A DNA stretch of 64,000 nt from NCBI RefSeq assembly GCF_026385505.1, contig NZ_JANIDV010000002.1, forward strand, positions 62,001 to 126,000, read 5' to 3'. Shown piece by piece: positions 34,019-41,592 of the stretch. The translations under genes were made by a program, and so were the position numbers. Below the pieces are notes generated by a model. It was not told the DNA's origin. It ran no database searches and saw nothing but the letters and a program-made list of their open reading frames with translations. Every line of letters starts with the position of its first letter. The first letter of the stretch is position 1. The stretch comes from Bombella dulcis (GTDB lineage: Bacteria > Pseudomonadota > Alphaproteobacteria > Acetobacterales > Acetobacteraceae).

Positions 34019-36493
34019 TCATGACGCCGGGGCGGTTTCTGCCCTTATGACGGTACGGAGACGCCGCAGCCTGAGCGTGTTGCTCAGGACGAAGACGCTG
34101 GAAAGGGCCATGGCCCCTGCTGCGAAGGAGGGGGACAGCAGCGTTCCGGTGAACGGATAGAGCGCACCGGCAGCAATCGGGATGAGGACGATGTTATAGG
34201 CGAAGGCCCAGAAGAGGTTCTGCCGGATGATGGTCATGGTCGCATGGGAGAGGGCGATGGCGTGAGGCACACCCATCAGGTTCTCTCCTGTCAGGACGAG
34301 GTCGGCGGCTTCTATGGCAATGTCGGTCCCGTGGCTGATGGCCAGCCCCGTGTCAGCCTGTACCAGGGCGGGAGCGTCATTGATGCCATCCCCTACGAAG
34401 GCCACGGAACCATGTGTCTCCTGCAGTCTCTGTACGGCCTGACTCTTCTCATGAGGCAGGACATGGGCGATGACCTCCTCGATTCCTGCCAGATTGGCAA
34501 CATGCCGTGCCGTGGCGTCGATGTCGCCGGTAATCATGGCCGTGCGGATGTTCTGCGCCCTCAGGGCTGCCACGGCTTTCACGGCAGAGGGGCGGATGGG
34601 GTCGGCAACGCCCATGAGGGCCACGAGCCGTCCCCTGTGGGCCATGAAGAGGGGCGACGTTCCCTTCTGGCTGAAGGAGGCGGCAAGCCGTTTGGCAGCT
34701 GCATCATACAGGCCCAGTGTTTTCATGTAGGCGTTGTTGCCGATATGGATGTCATGTCCCGCCTCGTCCTGCGCCTCGATGCCCAGCCCTGCAACGATGC
34801 GGGCATGGCTTGTTCTGGCTGCGGGCAGGTTCCGGTCTTCGGCTGCCTTGATGACGGCACGGGAAATGGGATGGTCTGACTGCCGTTCGACGGCGGCAGC
34901 AAGGGCCAGAAGATGCTCTTCAGCCATCTCCGGGTCGGGAACGGTTGTGTCGGCCAGCAGGTAGAATTCTGTCAGGCGGGGCTGCCCGCATGTCAGGGTG
35001 CCGGTCTTGTCGAAAGCGACAAGGCGGGTTTTTTCCAGAGTCTGAAGCACCTCGCCCCTGCGGAAGAGGAGGCCCATTTCTGCCGCCGTGCCCGTGCCGA
35101 CCATGATGGCGGTCGGTGTCGCCAGCCCCATGGCGCAGGGGCAGGCGGCGATCAGTACGGCAATGGCGTTGACGGTGGCATAGCCCAGTGTGGGCACAGG
35201 CCCCAGCCAGAACCAGAGGATGAATGTCAGCACGGCCAGCACGATGATGGCGGGAACGAACCAGAGCGTCACCCTGTTGACGAGGGACTGGATGGGCAGC
35301 CTGCTCCCCTGGGCCTGTGCCACCATGCTGACGATGCGGGCCAGCATGGTGTCGGCCCCGGTGGCCGTGGCCCGGATGGTCAGCGCACCTTCCTGATTGA
35401 TCGTGCCACCCATGACCGTATCGCCTGTCATGCGCCGGACGGGCAGGGGTTCGCCTGTCAGCAGGGATTCATCCAGATGGCTTTCCCCTTCCAGGATCAG
35501 GCCATCCAGAGGAACCCGCTCGCCGGGGCGGACGAGCAGGGTGTCCCCCGGCTTCACGTCAGAAACCGGCACGATCCGGTCTCCGTCTCCGGTGAGGAGA
35601 TGCGCCTTCTGGGGCTGTAGATGGACCAGCTTTTCCAGTGCCGTGGAGGTCCGTCCCTTCGCCCGGGCTTCCATGAGGCGGCCCAGCAGGACCAGCGTGA
35701 GGATGCCCAGGACCGTGTCGAAATAGAGGTTCCGTGTGCCTTCAGGCAGCAGGGAGGGGAAAAAGACGGCGAGGCTGGAATAGAGATAGGCCGCCCCGGT
35801 ACCGAGGGCGACGAGGGAATTCATGTTGGGGGCACCACGCAGCAGGGCCGGAATCCCGTTCCGGAAGAAGCGGCGTCCCGGCCCCAGGAGGGCCACGCTG
35901 GCGCAGCCCCACTGGATGAAGGGCTGTAGCCGGGGAGGAACAAGGCCAAGCCCGTGCCCCATCGTCATGAGCATGATGATGAACCAGAGCAGGGCGGCGA
36001 TTTTCAGGTCACGCCATTGAAGACTCATGCTCTGCCTGAGACGCTCCTGACGGTCCCGCATGGCCTCCGGCCCGTTTTCCTGCTCCAGCAGGGTTGCTGC
36101 AAAGCCGATCCGTTCAATGGCCTCGATGAGGGTCTGATGGGCGGCCGTGCCCGTGACGTGGGCCGTGCCGGTTGCCAGATTGACGCTGGCGGTCCTGACG
36201 CCCATGACGTCCTGAAGGGTCTTTTCCACCCGGGTGGAGCAGGAGGCGCAGCTCATCCCGTCAATGCGGAGCTGGACGGGAGACGGGGGAACGGTGAAGC
36301 CTGTCTGCTCCACGGCGGTGATGAGGGCGGCATGAGATGCCGTTCCTGTGACATGGGCCGTGCCGGTGGTCAGACTGACGCTGGCCGTCTCCACTCCCGG
36401 GACGGCCAGCAGGGCTTTTTCCACCCGGGCGGAGCAGGAGGCGCAGCTCATCCCGTCAATGGGGAAGGTCTGGGATGATGGCGTGGCAGGCAT
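34019..36493 (-). CDS. copA: Copper-exporting P1B-type ATPase
   Basis: 824 residues. There are two N-terminal heavy-metal-associated domains, each with GMSCASC (near residues 14 and 79), followed by eight membrane helices. The actuator motif LTGEP, the transport motif CPC in AACPCAMGLATP, the phosphorylation motif DKTGTLT and GDGINDAPAL are all present. The CPC motif and the paired CxxC domains assign it to Cu+ export. It stands alone, convergent to the aminotransferase gene. No nearby metal regulator was seen. Confidence 0.95.
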   Translation of the reverse strand: MPATPSSQTFPIDGMSCASCSARVEKALLAVPGVETASVSLTTGTAHVTGTASHAALITAVEQTGFTVPPSPVQLRIDGMSCASCSTRVEKTLQDVMGVRTASVNLATGTAHVTGTAAHQTLIEAIERIGFAATLLEQENGPEAMRDRQERLRQSMSLQWRDLKIAALLWFIIMLMTMGHGLGLVPPRLQPFIQWGCASVALLGPGRRFFRNGIPALLRGAPNMNSLVALGTGAAYLYSSLAVFFPSLLPEGTRNLYFDTVLGILTLVLLGRLMEARAKGRTSTALEKLVHLQPQKAHLLTGDGDRIVPVSDVKPGDTLLVRPGERVPLDGLILEGESHLDESLLTGEPLPVRRMTGDTVMGGTINQEGALTIRATATGADTMLARIVSMVAQAQGSRLPIQSLVNRVTLWFVPAIIVLAVLTFILWFWLGPVPTLGYATVNAIAVLIAACPCAMGLATPTAIMVGTGTAAEMGLLFRRGEVLQTLEKTRLVAFDKTGTLTCGQPRLTEFYLLADTTVPDPEMAEEHLLALAAAVERQSDHPISRAVIKAAEDRNLPAARTSHARIVAGLGIEAQDEAGHDIHIGNNAYMKTLGLYDAAAKRLAASFSQKGTSPLFMAHRGRLVALMGVADPIRPSAVKAVAALRAQNIRTAMITGDIDATARHVANLAGIEEVIAHVLPHEKSQAVQRLQETHGSVAFVGDGINDAPALVQADTGLAISHGTDIAIEAADLVLTGENLMGVPHAIALSHATMTIIRQNLFWAFAYNIVLIPIAAGALYPFTGTLLSPSFAAGAMALSSVFVLSNTLRLRRLRTVIRAETAPAS

Positions 36494-36769
36494 GGTCGTC
36501 TTTCCATGGTGGTGTCTGTAACGTGATGCAGGAAGAAAATAGCATCCCGCCGAGGTTACGGAGACAGAAAACTGTGCTCCGGGACTATAAAAAGGGCCGA
36601 CATATGCAGAGAAAGGGACTCTCCCATGAAGGAAATTTGCTGATCGGCCAAATAATCAGTGTTATGTTTACCGTCAGTCAGTATTTTTCTGATGGAAACA
36701 CAAGATTCGGCCTGCCGGACTGACTGTCTTATTGAAATGACGGCGGCGGGCAGGTCCAGGGAGGATATC

Positions 36770-37129
36770 ATGGCGGACGCTGTCAACATTGATAAGCTCA
36801 AGTCCAAGGCTGAAGAGGCCATCAACCCGGATGAGCTGAAAGCAAAGGCCGAGAAGTTCGTCGATACCGACGGGCTGAAAGCCAAGGCTGAGAGTGTCCT
36901 CAACACGGATGAACTGAAGGCCAAGGCTGAGAAGTACGTCAACACGGACGAGCTGAAGGAGAAGGCTGGTCAGTGCGCCAAGCACGCTCAGTCCGCCGTC
37001 GATTCCATCGGCAAGGGGCTGAACTCCAAGAGCCGCTGCCAGTGTGTCGGCCAGACCCTGCTGTGGGGCGGCGTCATCGTGGCTGCCCTTGCTGGTCTCT
37101 GCGCTATCGGCCGCTGGCTGAAGAAGTAA
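36770..37129 (+). CDS. Small membrane-anchored protein with five tandem 13-residue repeats
   Basis: 119 residues. After MADAV come five consecutive 13-residue units: NIDKLKSKAEEAI, NPDELKAKAEKFV, DTDGLKAKAESVL, NTDELKAKAEKYV and NTDELKEKAGQCA. Each is charged and amphipathic, with Asp-x-Leu-Lys near its start. A Cys-containing linker (SRCQCVG) leads to one C-terminal membrane helix (LLWGGVIVAALAGLCAIG) and a basic tail WLKK, so the repeats are probably cytoplasmic and held at the membrane. Function is unknown; LEA-like or scaffold roles are guesses. AGGGAGGA before ATG 36770 fixes the start, and a terminator follows. Confidence 0.8.
   Translation: MADAVNIDKLKSKAEEAINPDELKAKAEKFVDTDGLKAKAESVLNTDELKAKAEKYVNTDELKEKAGQCAKHAQSAVDSIGKGLNSKSRCQCVGQTLLWGGVIVAALAGLCAIGRWLKK
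36785..36979 (+). repeat. Five tandem 39-bp coding repeats
   Basis: Units start at 36785, 36824, 36863, 36902 and 36941 in the same reading frame and encode the 13-residue repeats. Units 2 to 4 share AAGGC-rich cores such as CTGAAAGCAAAGGCCGAGAA and its variants. The 39-base period is divisible by three, so copy-number changes would stay in frame. Confidence 0.85.
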
Positions 37130-37172
37130 GCCTTCATCGGCACGGTCCCCGTAGGGGGATAGGTAATCGGGT

Positions 37173-37208
37173 GAGAACCCCCGGCCGCAGGGTCGGGGGT
37201 TCTCTTTT
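37173..37208 (+). terminator. Rho-independent terminator after the repeat protein
   Basis: The arms GAGAACCCCCG (37173-37183) and CGGGGGTTCTC (37194-37204) are perfect and followed by TTTT on the plus strand, 44 bases past the stop. Confidence 0.88.
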
Positions 37209-37228
37209 GGATGCAAAAGCAGGGAGAT

Positions 37229-39448
37229 TTAGTCTTCCATCATCTTATCGTAATGTTTTTTGTGATCCATTTTTATGAAAATTTGTTCGAATATGTTTAA
37301 ATATGACTCAACATTGTTGTTACTAATGTCAGTGATAATACTATCTTGAATATTGTGTGAGCCATCATGTGCCCAGTTTATTAATGATAGGCATATTAAT
37401 CTGTCATCATCTTGGAATTTGTTAGGAAGGTCTTTAAGATCAATGTCTCCTACAAAATAGAAATAATTTTCTAGTATTCTTCTGCATATGTTTTGTATGC
37501 CGATAGAGTGTTCGTTAGGATGCTTTTTTGCACTGCGAATTTCATCCCAGAGTAAATCATAGGATTTTTTGACAGGGTTTTTTTTACAGCGTCTTATAGA
37601 TGAAATATTTTCTTTTTTTGTTATGAGCCAGAAAGATGTGCCCTTGGTATGTTTCTGGTATGTAACTTCGTTAAAGAAATAAGCATTATGAGATAAAAGG
37701 AAAATCTGCCTTATTTTTTGTGGATTGTTTCCGGTTTTATCGTGGGTTTTTTCAATAATTTCCTTTATAAGTGCGCTGATAATGAATAATGTATTAAAAT
37801 CCATGCTTGAGACAGGATCATCTATTACGATGACTTTTTCTTGGTTTATATCATTTTCACTGATTCCACCATGTATTAAGAAATAAAAGTATAAAAATGA
37901 TATAAATGATTTTTCACCTTCACTCAGGGTGTTGATGGCGTCATTTCCATTAGGGCGAACAATGGTATACTGGTCTGTTTTGTTAATATTTTTTATGTAA
38001 AAATTTTTAAATCCATATGTTTTTAGGAGGTTATTTATTCTTTCGATGGTTGGTTGTACACTGACTAGAGATTTTTCTAAATCATTTATTTTTCTATTTT
38101 TAGATTCTATTATCCTGTTTATTTCTGAATGTTTATTATTTTTTTCTTTTATAAGTTCTTGATTTTTTCTTCTCTCGGAGAGATGATCTTTTATGTCTTT
38201 CATATTTTTATTGATGAATAATGACCATATTTTTTTGTCTAATTCACTTTCAAGAGAGTCTTTTTTTGTTACTAGTGCATTATGTTTTATTATTAGAGCG
38301 TTGATATCAGAGACATCTCTTTCAATTAAACGTAAAATTTCAGCTGTGTGTTTTATCTCGTTTTCATTTATTACAATGCTCGGGTTGTTCATCTTTTTTT
38401 CGAAGACATGAGAATTTTCATTGAATTTTTCTGATATTTTTGGCTTTATGTTCTTTATTCTTTCGTATTTATCTTGAATTCCCTCTACGTCCAATGAAGA
38501 TTGGATTTTATTTATTATGCTGTCTATGAAGGAAATTACATATCTTTGAGCCTTCATGTATTTTGTATTTATATCTTTAATTTCCTCAAGTGATTTCTCG
38601 TATGTTGTATCAAAAAATTTTTCTAACTGAGATTTTATATTATCATTGATGGTTTGTTGACAAAAAGGGCACTTGCTTGCCCCTTCGTCGAGAAAGTTAA
38701 GTCCTTGGTGTACCCAATCGGAATTGCCCATTGCGTTGATAAATTGGGATACGATTGTATCATTTCGTCCTACAATACTTCTCCCTAAAAGGGGGGAGTT
38801 TTCACATGTGAACAAAATTTCTTTATTGTAAACTGTTGTGTCAAATCTTATTTCAGTATAAGTTTTCGTTTCTTTTGAAAAAACTATATTATAATTTTTT
38901 CTAAATTCTTCTTCATCAATATTTTCTATATTTTTATTATTGTATTCTTCTATGACTTTTTTGGCAAACTTCTCTTTACTTCCATTGTATCCTTTGAATG
39001 ATTTTTCGTATTTATTGAAATTTTTCTTTTCATCCCACATCTTTTCATGGAATTTTTTATTATTATTCTCTAATTCACGGGATATTTCCTTTATATAGTC
39101 TTTTATGCATGTAGAATCACGTTCTAGGCAATCTATTTTTTCTTTTATGGAATCTATATTATTTTTAGCATCTATATTGTTTTCTCCGATAGTAAATATT
39201 CCTGCGATCCTTTCAGAAATATTTTTGTTTATGAAGTCTGCATTATACACAAGAGTTTGTAATTTTTTATTATTTGTCCATTTTATTTTGCATGCACCAT
39301 ACGGGTCTATGTTTTCTATGATGCGTGATATGGTTGTTTTTCCACATCCATTATATCCAAAAAAGTAATTCACTGTTTCCAAATTATCTATATTTATTCT
39401 TTCTTTAGGATATGTTGCTACGTCTGCGATTGTTATGTTTCTAATCAT
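37229..39448 (-). CDS. AAA_13-family ATPase with zinc-hook CxxC, PrrC/RloC-like anticodon nuclease candidate
   Basis: 739 residues, strikingly AT-rich with Asn, Lys and Ile codons, unlike every neighbour, so probably acquired. It is an ABC/SMC-type ATPase split by a long coiled coil: Walker A GYNGCGKTT (31-39), signature-like LSEGEK (508-513), Walker B VIVIDDPVSSMD (539-550) and H-loop LLSHNAYFF (584-592). Mid-protein CPFC (260-263) resembles the Rad50/RloC zinc hook. The C-terminal R656-x3-E660 and H694/H698 (in RRILENYF and NWAHDGSH) resemble the Arg-Glu-His triad of PrrC/RloC tRNA nucleases; this match is by eye. No restriction-modification genes adjoin. It follows trpA on the same strand. 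A generic AAA_13 protein without nuclease activity is the alternative. Confidence 0.75.
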   Translation of the reverse strand: MIRNITIADVATYPKERINIDNLETVNYFFGYNGCGKTTISRIIENIDPYGACKIKWTNNKKLQTLVYNADFINKNISERIAGIFTIGENNIDAKNNIDSIKEKIDCLERDSTCIKDYIKEISRELENNNKKFHEKMWDEKKNFNKYEKSFKGYNGSKEKFAKKVIEEYNNKNIENIDEEEFRKNYNIVFSKETKTYTEIRFDTTVYNKEILFTCENSPLLGRSIVGRNDTIVSQFINAMGNSDWVHQGLNFLDEGASKCPFCQQTINDNIKSQLEKFFDTTYEKSLEEIKDINTKYMKAQRYVISFIDSIINKIQSSLDVEGIQDKYERIKNIKPKISEKFNENSHVFEKKMNNPSIVINENEIKHTAEILRLIERDVSDINALIIKHNALVTKKDSLESELDKKIWSLFINKNMKDIKDHLSERRKNQELIKEKNNKHSEINRIIESKNRKINDLEKSLVSVQPTIERINNLLKTYGFKNFYIKNINKTDQYTIVRPNGNDAINTLSEGEKSFISFLYFYFLIHGGISENDINQEKVIVIDDPVSSMDFNTLFIISALIKEIIEKTHDKTGNNPQKIRQIFLLSHNAYFFNEVTYQKHTKGTSFWLITKKENISSIRRCKKNPVKKSYDLLWDEIRSAKKHPNEHSIGIQNICRRILENYFYFVGDIDLKDLPNKFQDDDRLICLSLINWAHDGSHNIQDSIITDISNNNVESYLNIFEQIFIKMDHKKHYDKMMED

Positions 39449-39502
39449 GACAAGGTTCCTTGTGCATTTAGCAGCTCGATATGGAAAAAATAGACTAGAA
39501 GA

Positions 39503-40318
39503 TTATTCTCGCACCGCCTTGGCAAGGGAGCGGATTTTCTCCAGTGCCGTGGGGATGCTTCTGGCCGTGGCGTGGCCGTGTTCATCATAGGTGGCGGCCA
39601 TCTCCTTGATGATGGCGGATGCCACGACGGCCCCGTCACTGATGCGGGAGGCCGTGCGGGCCTGCTCCGGCGTGCTGATGCCAAAACCGGCCACGACGGG
39701 AAGGTCCGTGGCGGTCCGCAGGCGGGTCATGGCGGCTTTCAGCTGCTCTTCCGTGGCACTGCGTGTGCCCGTGATGCCCGTGATGCTCACATGATAGACG
39801 AATCCGCTGGCCTTCCTGAGGATGGTCTTCAGCCGGTCATCCGGTGTGGTGGGGGCGGTCAGGGTGATCATGTCCAGCCCTTCCGCTCTGGCGTGGGGGG
39901 CCAGCTCCTCGGATTCCTCAGGCGGCAGGTCCACCACGATCAGTCCATCCACACCGGCGGAGCGGGCATCCTTGCAGAATCGCTCCGCACCGTAGCTGTC
40001 GATCGGATTGTAATAGCCCATCAGGATGATTGGCGTATGGTCATTTTCCTTGCGGAAGTCCTGGATGAGTTCCAGCGTTCCCTTCAGGGTGGCTCCGGCT
40101 TTCAGGCCACGCCGGGCGGCAAGCTGGATGGTCGGGCCATCGGCGGAGGGGTCGGAGAAGGGCACGCCGACCTCGATGAGATCGGCCCCGGCTTCGGGCA
40201 TCTGGCGCAGCAGGGCCAGAGAGGTCTCCCGGTCCGGGTCGAAGGCTTCCAGATAGGGGAGCAGGGCACCACGGCCCTCTTCTTTCAGGCGGTCAAAATA
40301 GGCTTTGATGCGGCTCAT
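39503..40318 (-). CDS. trpA: Tryptophan synthase alpha subunit
   Basis: 271 residues, full length. The catalytic Glu lies in LIEVGVPFSDPSADGP (near residue 49) and the catalytic Asp region before PIILMGYYNPI; the phosphate-binding GFGIS lies near 212. It cleaves indole-3-glycerol phosphate and channels indole to TrpB. It is 11 bases after trpB on the same strand. No clear terminator separates it from the AT-rich ATPase gene downstream, so read-through is possible. Confidence 0.96.
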   Translation of the reverse strand: MSRIKAYFDRLKEEGRGALLPYLEAFDPDRETSLALLRQMPEAGADLIEVGVPFSDPSADGPTIQLAARRGLKAGATLKGTLELIQDFRKENDHTPIILMGYYNPIDSYGAERFCKDARSAGVDGLIVVDLPPEESEELAPHARAEGLDMITLTAPTTPDDRLKTILRKASGFVYHVSITGITGTRSATEEQLKAAMTRLRTATDLPVVAGFGISTPEQARTASRISDGAVVASAIIKEMAATYDEHGHATARSIPTALEKIRSLAKAVRE

Positions 40319-40329
40319 GATGGCTCTCC

Positions 40330-41562
40330 TTACAGTTTCACGCCCAGATGGGCCGCAACGGTGGGAACATCCTTGTCCCCCCGGCCGGACAGATTGACGA
40401 TGATGGTCTGGTCTTTTGTCATGGTCGGGGCCAGCACGATGGCATGGGCCACGGCATGGGCACTTTCCAGTGCCGGGATGATGCCTTCCAGTCTCGTGAG
40501 GGTCTGGAAGGCTTCAAGGGCCTGATCGTCCGTGGCACTGACGTAGTTCACCCGGCCAATGTCCTTGAGCCATGAATGTTCCGGCCCGATGCCGGGATAG
40601 TCCAGCCCGGCACTGATGGAATGGGCTTCCGTGATCTGCCCGTGTTCATCCTGAAGCAGATAGGTGCGGTTGCCATGCAGGACACCGGGCCTGCCACGGG
40701 CGATGGAGGCCGCCGTCTTGCCACTGTCCAGGCCCAGACCGGCGGCTTCCACGCCGTAAAGCGGGACATCGGCATCATCAAGGAAGGGGTGGAAAATCCC
40801 CATGGCGTTGGACCCGCCCCCGATGGCTGCCACAACGGCATCCGGCAGGCGGCCTGTCTGTTCCTGTATCTGCTCACGGGCTTCCGTCCCGATGATGGAC
40901 TGGAAGTCCCTCACCATGGCCGGGTAAGGATGTGGCCCCGCCACCGTGCCGACGAGGAAGTAGGTGTTCTCCACATTGGCCACCCAGTCCCGCATGGCTT
41001 CATTCATGGCATCTTTCAGCGTGCCGGCCCCCGCCGTGACAGGATGGACCTTGGCTCCCAGAAGGTGCATGCGGAAGACGTTGGGCTTCTGCCGCTCCAC
41101 ATCGGTGGCCCCCATGTAGATTTCACAGTCCAGCCCGAAGAGAGCGCAGACGGTGGCGGTGGCCACGCCATGCTGTCCGGCTCCGGTTTCGGCCACGATG
41201 CGGGTCTTGCCCATGCGGCGGGCCAGAAGAATCTGGCCCATCACGTTATTGAGCTTATGGGACCCCGTATGGTTCAGCTCTTCCCGCTTGAGGTAAATCT
41301 GTGCTCCGCCGAGCGTTTCGCTCAGCCGTCTGGCGTGCCAGAGCGGGCTGGGGCGGCCCACATAGTGGCGGAGGTAATAATCCAGCTCTTCCTGAAACTG
41401 CGGGTCTGTCCTGGTCTCGTTATAGGCCTGTTCCAGCTCCAGCATCAGGGGCATGAGGGTCTCGGCTACGAAGCGGCCCCCGTGAACCCCGAAATGCCCT
41501 CGTTCATCCGGCCCGGTGCGGAGGGAATTGAGTTGGCTGGTGATGGATGTATCTGCTGGCAT
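40330..41562 (-). CDS. trpB: Tryptophan synthase beta subunit
   Basis: 410 residues. The PLP-binding Lys is in [14 protein letters not shown] (near residue 103), with [10 protein letters not shown] and the phosphate-binding GGGSNAMG (near 248). It condenses indole with serine to tryptophan. It lies between sucA (30 bases upstream) and trpA; trpF, often next to trpB in Alphaproteobacteria, is not here. Confidence 0.97.
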   Translation of the reverse strand: MPADTSITSQLNSLRTGPDERGHFGVHGGRFVAETLMPLMLELEQAYNETRTDPQFQEELDYYLRHYVGRPSPLWHARRLSETLGGAQIYLKREELNHTGSHKLNNVMGQILLARRMGKTRIVAETGAGQHGVATATVCALFGLDCEIYMGATDVERQKPNVFRMHLLGAKVHPVTAGAGTLKDAMNEAMRDWVANVENTYFLVGTVAGPHPYPAMVRDFQSIIGTEAREQIQEQTGRLPDAVVAAIGGGSNAMGIFHPFLDDADVPLYGVEAAGLGLDSGKTAASIARGRPGVLHGNRTYLLQDEHGQITEAHSISAGLDYPGIGPEHSWLKDIGRVNYVSATDDQALEAFQTLTRLEGIIPALESAHAVAHAIVLAPTMTKDQTIIVNLSGRGDKDVPTVAAHLGVKL

Positions 41563-41592
41563 GATGTGTGTCTTTACGTCTTGAATGAAGGA

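Noticed and set aside
37205-39502. Mobile element or attachment repeats flanking the AT-rich ATPase gene
   Set aside because: No transposase, integrase or matching direct repeats were seen at either edge, and the nearest tRNA is about 9 kb away.
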